Below are positions 15,215 to 24,600 of a DNA stretch of 64,000 nucleotides, piece by piece. The notes beneath the pieces are model-generated. The model ran no database searches, was not told the DNA's origin, and saw only the letters and a list, made by a program, of their open reading frames with translations. The DNA comes from JBCCIM01 sp965263205. Lineage in GTDB: Bacteria > Bacteroidota > Rhodothermia > Rhodothermales > JAHQVL01. Each line of letters opens with the position of its first letter. The stretch's first letter is position 1. The stretch is from assembly GCA_965263205.1 (NCBI GenBank), contig CBDHHF010000001.1, forward strand, positions 62,001 through 126,000, given 5' to 3'. Both the position numbers and the translations under genes were made by a program.

Positions 15215-15281
15215 GCAGGAAGACGCAACCGTAACGAGTTGAATTATACATGTATAGCCCTCGGGGTTTTGATCCAAAACC

Positions 15282-17648
15282 ATGAATAATTTAGAACCTA
15301 GAAAACGCTCAAATCAGCAGTTTTTGCCCGTCGACAGGCCACTGAACGGGCACGCTGCCGCCATCCCGCCACAGCCGGTCGCGGGTGCTGAGGCCACGTC
15401 TATAAATTTTGGCGATATCCTGGGGACGATCCTGGATGGCAAATGGATTATTCTTGCCACGTGTGTCCTCATTTCTGCTGGTATTGCGGCTTATAAATTA
15501 ACAGAAACCAAGGTTTTTGAAGCCTCAAGTCTTGTCTCTATTAGTACCGCAAAAAGTGGCGCTTCTCCGATTGATCGATTGAGCCCGTATGGTGTAGATG
15601 GCCGTACACAGGCTGATGAACTCAGTTTTCTGATCAATTCGGGTGAATTGAGCAAGCGTGTGGCAAGCCGGCTCCGTGATGCTGCCATAAGCCTGGGTTC
15701 TGATTCACTGTTTACCGCATTGCAGCCGCGTAACGGTGGCTCAACAGCAACGGTTGAAGAAGCTGCCATTCGATTGCGCGGCATGGTGTTCTTCATGCCG
15801 GCTGAGCAGAGCATGATCAACATGAAAGCAGTGAGCCCGTCGAAATATGAGGCGGTGCGCCTGGTTAATATTTATGCGGAAGAGTACAAAGCCATCGAGA
15901 AAGAGCGGAGCCGCGCCCGGCTGGCAAATGCTCGCGACTTTACCCGTGCGCGCCTGGACGAGCGTCGCGATGAACTCACGGCTCTCGATTATGAGTGGGA
16001 GGCAGTTGTAAGCGCCGGCGATGCCGCGACGCAGGGTTCAGCTGGGGAATTGCTGTTGCAGCAGTACGGCCAGTTAACCGCCAAGCTGCAAACAAACGAA
16101 ATTCAGCTCGAAACCGAGCAGAACCTGCTTGAACATCTGAAAGGGGAGTATGCACGCGTCTCGCCTAACCTGGTTGCCACGGTTAGCTCAGGCGCAGACA
16201 AAGAAATTGAAGCGCTTCAAGGGCGGATTGCCGACCTGAAAATGGAGGCGGAAGAGTATTACATGCGCGATCCTTCGCGCCGGGGCCGGGAAGATGAAAT
16301 TCCTGAACTCAATGATATTGTAAAGAGCATAAATCACCTTGAAGGCCAGAAAAACGCGCTGGCTGAGAAACTGGTTGCTGAGACGCTTTCTACAGGCGGT
16401 GGATCTTCCAGTACTGCCAACGAGCCGCTGAGTTATGCCAAACAGTTGAGCGGGCAGATCATCGAGAAAGAGTTCAAAATCAGGGAAATTGTACTCAATA
16501 TTAGCTCGATACGGCAGCGTATTTCCGAGACCAAAGACAAGCTTGACCAGGTACCTGGCAAGATGCTGCAGCAAAACGATGTAGAACGCCGGCGGGCGGT
16601 TGTTGAAGCCGGATACAAAACGCTGCAGCAGGAACTCCAGCAGATGGAAATTGCGCTGGAGCATGAAATTGGCAATGTGTCTGTTGTACGCGAAGCACAG
16701 TTTGCTTCACCTGTGGGCAACAACCTTACGCAGAGCCTTGTACTCGGCCTCATCCTCGGACTTGGTTTTGGCACCGGTATCGCATTCCTGCGCAAAGCTG
16801 TTGATCGCCGCATTCAGAAGCCAAGCGATATTAAAGAGATGGGCTTCAACCTCATTGGTGTGATTCCGGAGATGCATCCAGAAATCAAAGCATCTTACGG
16901 TGGCGACGAACTGGTACAGTACAACGGCGGTACCTGGAATACACATCTGATTTCCGTGTTGCAGCCAAGTTCTTCCATTGCGGAGAATTACCGGCTGACG
17001 CGTACAAACATTGACTTCCTGTTTGAAGATCAGCCGCCTCAAGTTGTGCTGATTACAAGCCCTGAATCGGGTGATGGGAAGTCCGTAACGTCGGTGAACC
17101 TTGCTGCGACCATGGCAGAAAGTGGCCGGCGTACCCTGCTGATTGATCTCGACTTGCGCCGGCCTTCGTGCCACAAGTTGTTGGGCATCAACCGCGCACC
17201 GGGATTTGTAGATTTGCTGATGAACCCTGGCGAGTTCTTGTTGGAAGAATTTGAGACGTCGGTGCGTGATCTGCACTTTATTCCTGCAGGAAGCTCCTCC
17301 ACACGGGCTTCTGAACTGGTTGGTTCTTCAGTACTCCGCGATGGGCTCCACAGCCTTCGCGAGATGTTCGATACAATTATCATCGATTCCCCGCCCGTGC
17401 TTGCTGTTACAGATGCCGTGGTGATTTCCACGCTGTGTGACGCAACCATTGTTGTAGCCAATGCAAATGCAACGGATAACCAGTCACTTACTGTGACGAA
17501 GCAAACGCTAGAAGCTGTTGGCGTAAATGTTGCTGGGGTAATCCTTAACCGTTTTAACGGAAAGAGCGCCAATATGCGTGCGTATTCTGTTTACGGCTAC
17601 GATGGTACGTATGGCTATTCTCCTCAAATGGAAGGAGCCGCAAATTAG
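15282..17648 (+). CDS. Wzz-type chain-length protein fused to a bacterial tyrosine kinase (BY-kinase)
   Basis: 788 aa. Wzz domain with a first membrane helix at about 50-70 (GKWIILATCVLISAGIAAY), a long coiled-coil periplasmic part (about 190-470), a second helix near 483-505 (LVLGLILGLGFGTGIAF), and a cytoplasmic kinase domain from about 560. Kinase motifs: Walker A SPESGDGKSVTSVN (near 591), Walker A' LLIDLDLRRP, Walker B TIIIDSPPV. The C-terminus carries a tyrosine cluster (YSVYGYDGTYGYSP) for autophosphorylation. Such proteins set chain length and coordinate polymerase and export through cycles of phosphorylation. It fits the Wzy-like gene at 28409. The 290-bp upstream gap suggests its own promoter. 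Confidence 0.93.
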   Translation: MNNLEPRKRSNQQFLPVDRPLNGHAAAIPPQPVAGAEATSINFGDILGTILDGKWIILATCVLISAGIAAYKLTETKVFEASSLVSISTAKSGASPIDRLSPYGVDGRTQADELSFLINSGELSKRVASRLRDAAISLGSDSLFTALQPRNGGSTATVEEAAIRLRGMVFFMPAEQSMINMKAVSPSKYEAVRLVNIYAEEYKAIEKERSRARLANARDFTRARLDERRDELTALDYEWEAVVSAGDAATQGSAGELLLQQYGQLTAKLQTNEIQLETEQNLLEHLKGEYARVSPNLVATVSSGADKEIEALQGRIADLKMEAEEYYMRDPSRRGREDEIPELNDIVKSINHLEGQKNALAEKLVAETLSTGGGSSSTANEPLSYAKQLSGQIIEKEFKIREIVLNISSIRQRISETKDKLDQVPGKMLQQNDVERRRAVVEAGYKTLQQELQQMEIALEHEIGNVSVVREAQFASPVGNNLTQSLVLGLILGLGFGTGIAFLRKAVDRRIQKPSDIKEMGFNLIGVIPEMHPEIKASYGGDELVQYNGGTWNTHLISVLQPSSSIAENYRLTRTNIDFLFEDQPPQVVLITSPESGDGKSVTSVNLAATMAESGRRTLLIDLDLRRPSCHKLLGINRAPGFVDLLMNPGEFLLEEFETSVRDLHFIPAGSSSTRASELVGSSVLRDGLHSLREMFDTIIIDSPPVLAVTDAVVISTLCDATIVVANANATDNQSLTVTKQTLEAVGVNVAGVILNRFNGKSANMRAYSVYGYDGTYGYSPQMEGAAN

Positions 17649-17982
17649 GATTTGGCTGCTTGCTGTATCTGCTACTATGCGACACGCGGCGCCTTACAAC
17701 TCCTTTGTTTGTTGACAACGGTTTGAGCCGGCTGCTATCCAGGTATCGCGCATACATGCGCACTCTGTTGATGCACCAGTAAATGTTGTCGCTAGAAAAA
17801 AGCCCGTCGTTCAATTCTGTGTTGGTGGCCTCTTATCGTTTATAGCCTGTCGTATTTGCCAGCAGTCTCGCGCATGGATGTGTTGAGGAAAAATGACTGC
17901 CAGGCATCTAAAAAGCTACCGCGTACGGGGGTAATGACTTGACGTATTGACCCAATATTTATTGTTCAAATAATCAGTACAA
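17649..17982. other. Intergenic region between BY-kinase and SLBB genes
   Basis: 330 bp without a convincing frame. Near its end TTGACC (17947-17952) and TAATCA (17971-17976) are 18 bp apart, a possible promoter that would start transcription at or just before the ATG at 17983. No repeats were noticed. Confidence 0.4.
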
Positions 17983-18465
17983 ATGACTAAAATTTGCAAG
18001 TTTGCCTTTCTGGGCTTTTGTCTATTTGCCCTGGGCCACATGGATGTAATGGCGCAGTCGGAAGAACGCATTACTGACTTTTCCCGCCCGGGCCGGCCTA
18101 CCATGTTTGTCTACGTGTGGGGGACAGCAAACACCCCGGGGATTTGGAAGGTAGAGCAAAACGTTGACCTCATCGATCTGCTTTCCTCTGCTCAGATTCC
18201 CAACTTCGGCGAGACGGACAATACAACAAAAAGTACGGTTACCGTTCGATTATATCGCACCACCGGAGGGGCACGAAATGAAATCTTCAGTTCCGAAATG
18301 AACGATCTGCTTAAAAGTGGCAAGTCTTACCCGGCGCTGGAGGAAAACGACATTATTCTGATCGAAACGAAGAGTAAACAACGATTCAACTTGCAGACCG
18401 TTTTCTCAGCGATCGGTGCTGTTGCTTCGCTCGTATTGCTTGCTATTCGCATCCGCCAGCTATAA
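17983..18465 (+). CDS. Small SLBB-domain secreted protein (polysaccharide export related)
   Basis: 160 aa. Signal peptide about 1-24 (FAFLGFCLFALGHMDVMAQ). Residues 40-130 match one SLBB unit: FVYVWGTANTPGIWKVEQ, VDLIDLLSSAQIP, then SEMNDLLKSGKSYPALEENDIILIE. A C-terminal hydrophobic helix (about 138-156, VFSAIGAVASLVLLAI) follows. Wza/OtnA-type exporters have an N-terminal export (PES) domain before their SLBB domains, and that domain is absent here, so this is not a complete Wza. It may be an accessory periplasmic ring component docking the Wzz/kinase to an outer-membrane channel coded elsewhere (inference). The pattern is clear, the exact role is not. Confidence 0.7.
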   Translation: MTKICKFAFLGFCLFALGHMDVMAQSEERITDFSRPGRPTMFVYVWGTANTPGIWKVEQNVDLIDLLSSAQIPNFGETDNTTKSTVTVRLYRTTGGARNEIFSSEMNDLLKSGKSYPALEENDIILIETKSKQRFNLQTVFSAIGAVASLVLLAIRIRQL

Positions 18466-18635
18466 AAGCAGGGTATCTGGTCGAATAATCTAAAGGAGTA
18501 CCACTATTAAGCTATTCAGCGCAAGCCTGTTGAACAAAAGGCATTATAAAATTAGCCTTTGCTTAGCCTATTATTAAGCGCTTCGGAAGAGTATTAGTAC
18601 ATGAAGCGCTCATTTGATTTTTATAGTTGTGAAGC

Positions 18636-20525
18636 ATGAACTTTCGTTCAATCATTAATAGAACGATCAGCCGGCCGAGTCGCATCCTGCTTGGGGTATT
18701 TCGCAAGTACTGGTATTACCTCATTATCACCCTTTGTTTTGCAATTCTGGCGGCGATATGTGAGGGGTTTAGCATTGGTCTTCTGGTCCCGTTTCTCCGC
18801 AATATCGGGGATTCTGGCGAGGCGTTTAGTACAGGTTGGACTTTCGTTGACCAGCATATCCTCGGGGTCGACAAGTCGCAGCTGGAACGGTTGTATCGTA
18901 TTTGCGGCATTATCCTGGTTGCTTCCTGGGGACGTTCAGGATTCAGTTATCTGTCTGAAGCTTTTGCCACTGTGGCCCGCGTTAAATACGTCATGGAACT
19001 GCGTTCGCGCGTGGTAGATCAGTTATTGACTGTTTCACTGAGCTATTATTCCCGTACCAAAACTGGTGAGCTGATCAACAGCCTCACAACGGAGATTAGC
19101 CGCGTAATTCAGTCGTTCCAGGTAATCAACGTATTCCTGATTCGGGGTACGCTGATGATCGTCTACATTGCGTTCATGTTTTATGTCTCGTGGGAATTGT
19201 CAATGATCATATTGACGTTCTTCGTGATTTTGTCATTGACCCTGACGCGTTTGCTGCGCCGCATCCAGCATGGGGGCAAAAAAGTAACCAAGGCCGCCGG
19301 CCACTTTACTTCGTCGCTTACTGAACTCATCAATGGCATCCGCACCATTGCTGCGTTTAACACGCAAACCTACGAGCGCGGACGCATGGGCAGCGCCATT
19401 AACGGCCTTGCTGATTCCATGATCAAAAACGGCTGGCAGCGTTTGAAAGTGGGGCCGCTGTCGCAGGGATTTGTGAGCACAATCCTGATTGGTATCATTC
19501 TCGTCGCCACGCAATATTACGTATTGCCCGGCGAACTGGATATTGCGTTACTGCTTGCGTTCCTTTTTGCGCTGCTTCGCATGATGCCGCTTATCAACGA
19601 ACTGAACAAGCAACGCGGTATGTGGGCGAGCTTGCGTGGTTCACTCCTAAATGTAGCCGACCTGCTTCGTACCGATAACAAGCCGTATTTGTCAGATGGC
19701 GAGCGCGTTGTTGAACCCCTCAAAGAAGCAATTGAATTCGAAAACGTAACGTTTGGTTACGGCGAAGACATTATCGTCTTGAAAGATGTGAACATCACGA
19801 TTGAGCGTGGGAAAACGACAGCGATCATTGGGGCTTCGGGGGCGGGTAAATCGACGCTAGTTGATCTGATTCCTCGTTTTCATGACCCAATTGAAGGGCG
19901 TGTATTGTGGGATGGCGAAGACTTGCGGGGCGCGCAGATTGATTCACTTCGCCCGAAAATTGCCGTGGTGAGCCAGAGTACCTTCATTTTCAATGAGACA
20001 GTATGGGCGAACATCGCGTACGGCCTGGAAGACATCCCCAAAGAAAAGATTTATGAGTCTGCCCGCCGGGCCAATGCGCTCGACTTTGTCGAGCAAATGG
20101 AAGAAGGCTTTGATACCGTGCTCGGCGACCGTGGCGTCCGACTTTCAGGTGGTCAGCGGCAACGCGTAGCCATTGCTCGTGCGTTGCTCCGTGATCCAGA
20201 TATTCTGATTCTTGACGAGGCCACAAGCGCCCTCGACAGCGTATCGGAGCGGTTGGTGCAGCAGTCATTGGAAGAGCTTATGCAAGGCCGTACGGTAATC
20301 GCGATTGCGCACAGGTTGTCGACCATCGAAAACGCAGATAAAGTCGTGGTGCTCGAGCAAGGGGAAGTTGTAGAGCAGGGGCCTTACGAGGAGTTGCTCA
20401 AGAAGAAAGGCAAGCTGTGGGAATACCACGCGCTGCAATATCAGCTGGAAGTTGGTGAGGACCTGTTGCCGGCCGATGTTTCGCTCTCCGAGTCGTCTGC
20501 CTCGGCGGCCGGCCAGGAAGACTAA
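18636..20525 (+). CDS. ABC exporter, fused membrane and ATPase domains (MsbA/PglK-like)
   Basis: 629 aa. Six-helix transmembrane domain about 20-330, ATPase about 365-600. ATPase motifs: Walker A IGASGAGKST, Q-loop VVSQSTFIF, signature LSGGQRQRVAIARALL, Walker B ILILDEATSALD, switch His in AIAHRLST. It is a homodimeric half-transporter of the lipid-flippase type. In this locus the likely cargo is the undecaprenyl-diphosphate-linked repeat unit, the role PglK plays in other systems, because no Wzx flippase is visible in the window. Lipid export is the alternative. The C-terminus has a short Ser/Ala-rich tail. It starts the long run of plus-strand genes to 35.1 kb. Confidence 0.9.
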   Translation: MNFRSIINRTISRPSRILLGVFRKYWYYLIITLCFAILAAICEGFSIGLLVPFLRNIGDSGEAFSTGWTFVDQHILGVDKSQLERLYRICGIILVASWGRSGFSYLSEAFATVARVKYVMELRSRVVDQLLTVSLSYYSRTKTGELINSLTTEISRVIQSFQVINVFLIRGTLMIVYIAFMFYVSWELSMIILTFFVILSLTLTRLLRRIQHGGKKVTKAAGHFTSSLTELINGIRTIAAFNTQTYERGRMGSAINGLADSMIKNGWQRLKVGPLSQGFVSTILIGIILVATQYYVLPGELDIALLLAFLFALLRMMPLINELNKQRGMWASLRGSLLNVADLLRTDNKPYLSDGERVVEPLKEAIEFENVTFGYGEDIIVLKDVNITIERGKTTAIIGASGAGKSTLVDLIPRFHDPIEGRVLWDGEDLRGAQIDSLRPKIAVVSQSTFIFNETVWANIAYGLEDIPKEKIYESARRANALDFVEQMEEGFDTVLGDRGVRLSGGQRQRVAIARALLRDPDILILDEATSALDSVSERLVQQSLEELMQGRTVIAIAHRLSTIENADKVVVLEQGEVVEQGPYEELLKKKGKLWEYHALQYQLEVGEDLLPADVSLSESSASAAGQED

Positions 20526-20551
20526 CCAACAAGACTGGGTGTGTCCGGCAC

Positions 20552-21493
20552 ATGGGAAGCCTCAAAAAGAAGATAGCACGTCAGGCCGACAGGAAACTGA
20601 CCCAGGTTCAGGGCAAACTCCGCCGCATCCTCGAAGGAGAAGCCATTGCGTATCGAAAGGCCAACAAGCTTACGCTAGGCAAAGTTTACGGTGAAGAAGG
20701 CTGGGAGAACATGCAGTGTGTCTTTATGCTCTCCACCGGGCGTACGGGCACTCAGACGATGGCAAATGTGCTCAAGCTGTCAGGCAACGTGTTAGCAGAA
20801 CACGAACCACGCCCGCGTTTGGTGAAGTCGTCGTTTGATGCCTATATGGATGAAGGCATGCACGAAGCCAGTGCTGCCTGGATGGAAAGATGGACAGCCT
20901 TTATGCTTGCTGTGCGGGATGATTTTGTGTTGGAGGCGAATGCAAAAGGGCAGGTGTATGTGGAATCGAACAATCGGTTGACCTATTTGGCGCCGGCGGT
21001 GCAAGCTGCGTTTCCAGCCAGCAAGTTTGTGTTTTCGCACCGTAATCCCTACCAGGTGATCCAGTCGGGCATGCGCCGTGGTGCATATGCCGGCCCGAAC
21101 ATGGCGTGGAATTTTGCACGCATCCGGCCACGCGCTGGAGAGGAATATGTTGACACCTGGGATGCTATGACGCCACTTGCCAAAGAAGCATGGCGCTGGG
21201 CGCGCATCAACAAGATGTCGATGGACTTTATGGCAACACTGCCGGCATCCCGCGCGATGGAGTTGCCGGCCAAACGCTTGTTTGGTGGATCTGACGACGT
21301 GATCCGTGAGATCTTTGAATTTGTCGGCGTGCCTTGTCCCGATATGGCAGACATAAAACGGGTGATGGGGAAGAAAATGAATGCTCAGGCACACTATAAC
21401 GGCCTGTCGTTCGAATGGAGCGATGACGATTACAAAACGGTTCGTCCTTACATCGCCTCCGTGGCGGAAGCCCTCGGCTACGAACTTAAATAA
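20552..21493 (+). CDS. Sulfotransferase-like protein 1
   Basis: 313 aa. The PAPS-binding P-loop pattern is MLSTGRTGTQTMANVL (about 60-75), and the 3'-phosphate-binding strand/helix is FVFSHRNPYQVIQSGMRRG (about 155-175). The C-terminal GGSDDVIREIFEFVGVP is typical of the capping region in sulfotransferases. A basic N-terminal helix (about 1-50) precedes the core. The predicted reaction is transfer of sulfate from PAPS to a hydroxyl or amine of a sugar. It is the first of seven such genes in this locus and is divergent from the others in P-loop wording. It follows the ABC exporter after 26 bp and precedes the next sulfotransferase by 27 bp, which fits one operon. Confidence 0.75.
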   Translation: MGSLKKKIARQADRKLTQVQGKLRRILEGEAIAYRKANKLTLGKVYGEEGWENMQCVFMLSTGRTGTQTMANVLKLSGNVLAEHEPRPRLVKSSFDAYMDEGMHEASAAWMERWTAFMLAVRDDFVLEANAKGQVYVESNNRLTYLAPAVQAAFPASKFVFSHRNPYQVIQSGMRRGAYAGPNMAWNFARIRPRAGEEYVDTWDAMTPLAKEAWRWARINKMSMDFMATLPASRAMELPAKRLFGGSDDVIREIFEFVGVPCPDMADIKRVMGKKMNAQAHYNGLSFEWSDDDYKTVRPYIASVAEALGYELK

Positions 21494-21520
21494 GCTGCTT
21501 TTAGCAAGATCTGTCGACGC

Positions 21521-22542
21521 ATGACCCAACCTGCGCAACATAACGAGACTGCCGTGCTACCGGATTTGCCGGCCGGGTCAACTGCGCGTGTACCAATTTT
21601 CATTCTGGGCATGATGCCCCGTAGCGGCACCAATTTTTTGCACCGGCTGCTCTGTCAGCATCCCGATTGTGGCGCCATCAATACGACGCCCGTGCGCGAA
21701 GATTATCTGGTGCATCACATTAAGTGGCTGCGGCGGTATGTAGACCGACTGCGCTGGCAGTGGGGTAACTGGGGGGCGGATGAAGCATTTGTAGCACCGT
21801 TATCAACCGCTGTTGGACATGGATTAACCGACTTCCTTGGTTCGCTGTCCGATGCAAAACGCATCGTCACCAAAACACCCAGTGTCGAAAACCTGGACGC
21901 CTTTTTTAATTACTTCGCGGATGCACATCTGCTTATCATCGTCCGCGACGGGCGATCTATTGTCGCGTCTGGGATGTCGGGTTTTGGTTGGAATTTTGAA
22001 ACTGCAACCCGAAAGTGGCGGAAGACCGTGCGGGAGATCACTGCGTTTCAGCAAAAGCACGCTGCTTATGCGGATCGGTTTAAGCTGGTGCATTACGAGG
22101 CACTGAATGCAAACACGGTCGAAGAATTGGGCAACGTGCTGCAGTTCCTCGATCTGGATGCTACCATTTACGATTTTGAAGCTGCACTGGATACACCCGT
22201 TTATGGCTCATCCTTTATGAAGGGGCAGGGGATAATGTGTCTTGGAAGCCGCAAGAAAAGAAGAAAGACTTCGATACAAATCAGCGGTGGAAGTCATGGG
22301 GGGCGTTCCAGCATGCACGATTTAACTGGTTGGCCGGCAAAGAACTTGAAGCACTTGGCTACGCACCTGAGGGTAACAAAAAGCCTGGTCTATTTGGTCT
22401 GCTGCTCCACAAATCACTGGATGCCGGCTACGTGCTGCGCAGGCTTCCCGGTCGTACAATCAAAGCTATTCGAGAAGGCCTGCGTGCATTTGTGGATAGC
22501 ATGAAGGGTAAAGGGCGCGGCAAAGTAAACCTCAAAAAATAG
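21521..22542 (+). CDS. Sulfotransferase 2, broken by a single-base frameshift
   Basis: The first frame (21521-about 22230) codes the core: FILGMMPRSGTNFLHRLLCQHP (P-loop, about 28-49) and LLIIVRDGRSIVASGMSGFG. After VYGSSFMKGQG the frame becomes unlike a protein and runs to 22504. The +1 frame from about 22232 continues naturally as DNVSWKPQEKKKDF, RWKSWGAFQHARFN, ELEALGYAPE and ends at 22542, 11 bp before the next gene. Adding one G to the GGGG at 22228-22231 restores one frame of about 340 aa. Either this is a real loss-of-function or phase-variable run, or a sequencing error in a homopolymer. The intact enzyme would be a PAPS-dependent carbohydrate sulfotransferase. Confidence 0.8.
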
Positions 22543-22553
22543 GTCTTGGAAAC

Positions 22554-23558
22554 ATGGGAGCACCTTTTTTTATCGTTGGCGCCAGCCGTTCCGGGACCAC
22601 CATGATGCGATTGTTGCTCAATGCGCACAGCCAGATAGGTGTGCCTAAAGAGATGGCGTATTTTGAGCGTTGTGCCATTGCCGGCGATCTGGATACTTGG
22701 GAAGATCCGCGCTTCAAAAAAGGGACGTACGAAGATTTTGTCCGTGCGTACTTCAAAAAGAAAAGCGTTGCCCTCGAAGGATTGGACAGAGACCGGTTGA
22801 CCGAAGAGGTACTCGCTGAAGCACCGCGTCTGGATGTGCCCATTCGTAAAGCCCTGGATGCCTGGGCTGAAAAAGAAGGCAAAACGGTTTGGGGTGAAAA
22901 AACACCAAAGAACCTGTTTTATGTGGACTACATCCACAAAATGATGCCTGACGCGCGGTTCATCTACATCATTCGAGATCCCCGTGCGGTGGTCAATTCC
23001 ATGAACCGGTTTGCGCGGTTTGTAGATGATAGTGTGTTGAACGCTTTCAACTGGCTACAGGCTGCGACGTACGGTTATGACCTATTTTTGTCTTCCGTTC
23101 CGGCAGAAAAACGGCTGGTGATTAAGTACGAGGAGCTGGTTTCTGACGTGGAGCAAACTGCCCGCACCATTTGCAGTTTTCTTGATGAGCCATTCGAAGA
23201 AGAGATGCTTGCGTTTTACCAGAAGTCGCAGGGCGATTTGCACCCCAATGCGAATGAATTGGGAGGCGTTGGTACGCTGACCAAGCCTATATCAACGGTG
23301 AGTGTGGAGAAGTGGCGAAATCAGTTGAAGCCGCGTGACATCACGCTGGTAGAGGCCGTTTGTGCGGAGGCAATGAAAACGCATGGCTACACGCCCGTTG
23401 GTGAAAAACCGGGCATGAGTGAGCGCATGGAAGTAGCCTTCAAAATGAAGTATTGTACCTGGCAACAGGAAAAGAACAGCCACCTTCGTTCGTATCAGCT
23501 TGCCTTCAAACCTTTTGAACGCACGTTGCGAAAAATTGGCCTCTCGAGCAGATCGTAG
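22554..23558 (+). CDS. Sulfotransferase 3
   Basis: 334 aa. Begins almost directly with the PAPS P-loop FFIVGASRSGTTMMRLLLNAH (5-25), followed by IGVPKEMAYFE, KTVWGEKTPKNLFYVD and the 3'-phosphate site ARFIYIIRDPRAVVNSMNRF. The C-terminal part has RLVIKYEELVSDVEQTARTICSFLDEPFEEEML, the standard sulfotransferase end block. It is closely related to the next gene (shared GEKTP...NLFY and RDPRA blocks), so the pair probably arose by tandem duplication. One base separates its stop from the following start. It acts in the cytoplasm on nucleotide- or lipid-linked sugars, or on the growing repeat unit (inference). Confidence 0.92.
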   Translation: MGAPFFIVGASRSGTTMMRLLLNAHSQIGVPKEMAYFERCAIAGDLDTWEDPRFKKGTYEDFVRAYFKKKSVALEGLDRDRLTEEVLAEAPRLDVPIRKALDAWAEKEGKTVWGEKTPKNLFYVDYIHKMMPDARFIYIIRDPRAVVNSMNRFARFVDDSVLNAFNWLQAATYGYDLFLSSVPAEKRLVIKYEELVSDVEQTARTICSFLDEPFEEEMLAFYQKSQGDLHPNANELGGVGTLTKPISTVSVEKWRNQLKPRDITLVEAVCAEAMKTHGYTPVGEKPGMSERMEVAFKMKYCTWQQEKNSHLRSYQLAFKPFERTLRKIGLSSRS

Positions 23559-23559
23559 C

Positions 23560-24600
23560 ATGGAATCACCCATATTCATTGTAGGCGCCAATCGTTCGGG
23601 TACCACGTTGTTGCGGCTGATTCTGAATGCCCATCCCCATATTGCCATTCCCGAAGAAATTATCTACTTCGGCTCGTTTATGGCCGGCGTACCAATTGGA
23701 CAGTGGCGCAACCCAGGCTTGTCAGCAGATCGATATAAGCACTTTATTACGGATTTTGTAGATAACAAGTGCAGCGTTCTGGATGGTATCGACCATGGTG
23801 CACTCAAGGCAGAAATTCTGGCAGATGATGCGCAGAACTTCTGTTTGCCTTATAAAACGATGCTCGAAGCGTGGGCAAGTCAGCATGGTAAAAAGCGGTG
23901 GGGGGAGAAGACGCCGGGAAACCTGTTCTATGCTGATATCCTGCTCGACATGTTTCCCGATGCGCGGTTTATCCACCTGGTGCGCGATCCCCGCGCCGGC
24001 GTCAGCTCGATGATGAAGACTACTTTTTTTCCGGACGACATTACATTTAATGCGATGAGCCGGCGAAAATTTATGCAGCAGGGGCGGGCTATTTTGGAAG
24101 AGGCTGTTCCTGAGCCACAGCGCATGTTATTGCGGTACGAAGACATTGTGACAAAGCCCGACGAGACAGTTCGTGCCATTTGTTCGTTTATCGGGGAATC
24201 GTTTGAGCCGGCGATGCTGTCGTTTTACAAAGATGCAAGCCGGTATATGAAAGCTGAAGCTGCTTCGTCATTCAACAAAGCAGCAACCCGACCCATTTCA
24301 GCGGATATGTTGGATAAGTGGAAGAAAAACCTGTCGGCTGAGGACGTTGCGATGATCGAATCCGTGTGCAAAAAAGAAATGGCAGAATTTGGGTATGATT
24401 TTTCGGGGCAAGGATTGTCAGTATCCCAGCGCATTGAGCTTTTGCTGAAAGAATGGTATTGGAATATGCAAGAGCGCAAGCACAAAGAGATCCGACATTT
24501 TACTGTGAAATCAAAGATGTTTGCCCGGTTTATGAATAGGATTACCCCCGGGCGCCAGCCACGCAGGCGACCTGCGCAGCAGCCTGGACGTGCCGGCTAA
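23560..24600 (+). CDS. Sulfotransferase 4
   Basis: 346 aa from ATG 23560, 1 bp after the preceding stop. An upstream in-frame start at 23500 would overlap the previous gene and add residues without homology. Motifs: PIFIVGANRSGTTLLRLILN (P-loop, 4-23), IPEEIIYFGSF, RWGEKTPGNLFYADI, FIHLVRDPRAGVSSMMK, and RMLLRYEDIVTKPDETVRAICSFIGESFEPAML. It is a paralogue of sulfotransferase 3. A basic C-terminal tail (RRRPAQQPGR) is unusual. A 246-bp gap follows, so this may be the end of one transcription unit. Confidence 0.92.
   Translation: MESPIFIVGANRSGTTLLRLILNAHPHIAIPEEIIYFGSFMAGVPIGQWRNPGLSADRYKHFITDFVDNKCSVLDGIDHGALKAEILADDAQNFCLPYKTMLEAWASQHGKKRWGEKTPGNLFYADILLDMFPDARFIHLVRDPRAGVSSMMKTTFFPDDITFNAMSRRKFMQQGRAILEEAVPEPQRMLLRYEDIVTKPDETVRAICSFIGESFEPAMLSFYKDASRYMKAEAASSFNKAATRPISADMLDKWKKNLSAEDVAMIESVCKKEMAEFGYDFSGQGLSVSQRIELLLKEWYWNMQERKHKEIRHFTVKSKMFARFMNRITPGRQPRRRPAQQPGRAG

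Noticed and set aside
14992..15281. Riboswitch before the BY-kinase gene (for example cyclic-di-GMP)
   Set aside because: I looked for the conserved GEMM, TPP and cobalamin core words and did not find them; only a simple palindrome is present.
22237..22504. Separate small gene in the second frame of sulfotransferase 2
   Set aside because: The frame continues the sulfotransferase C-terminus without its own start signal; a one-base frameshift explains it better.
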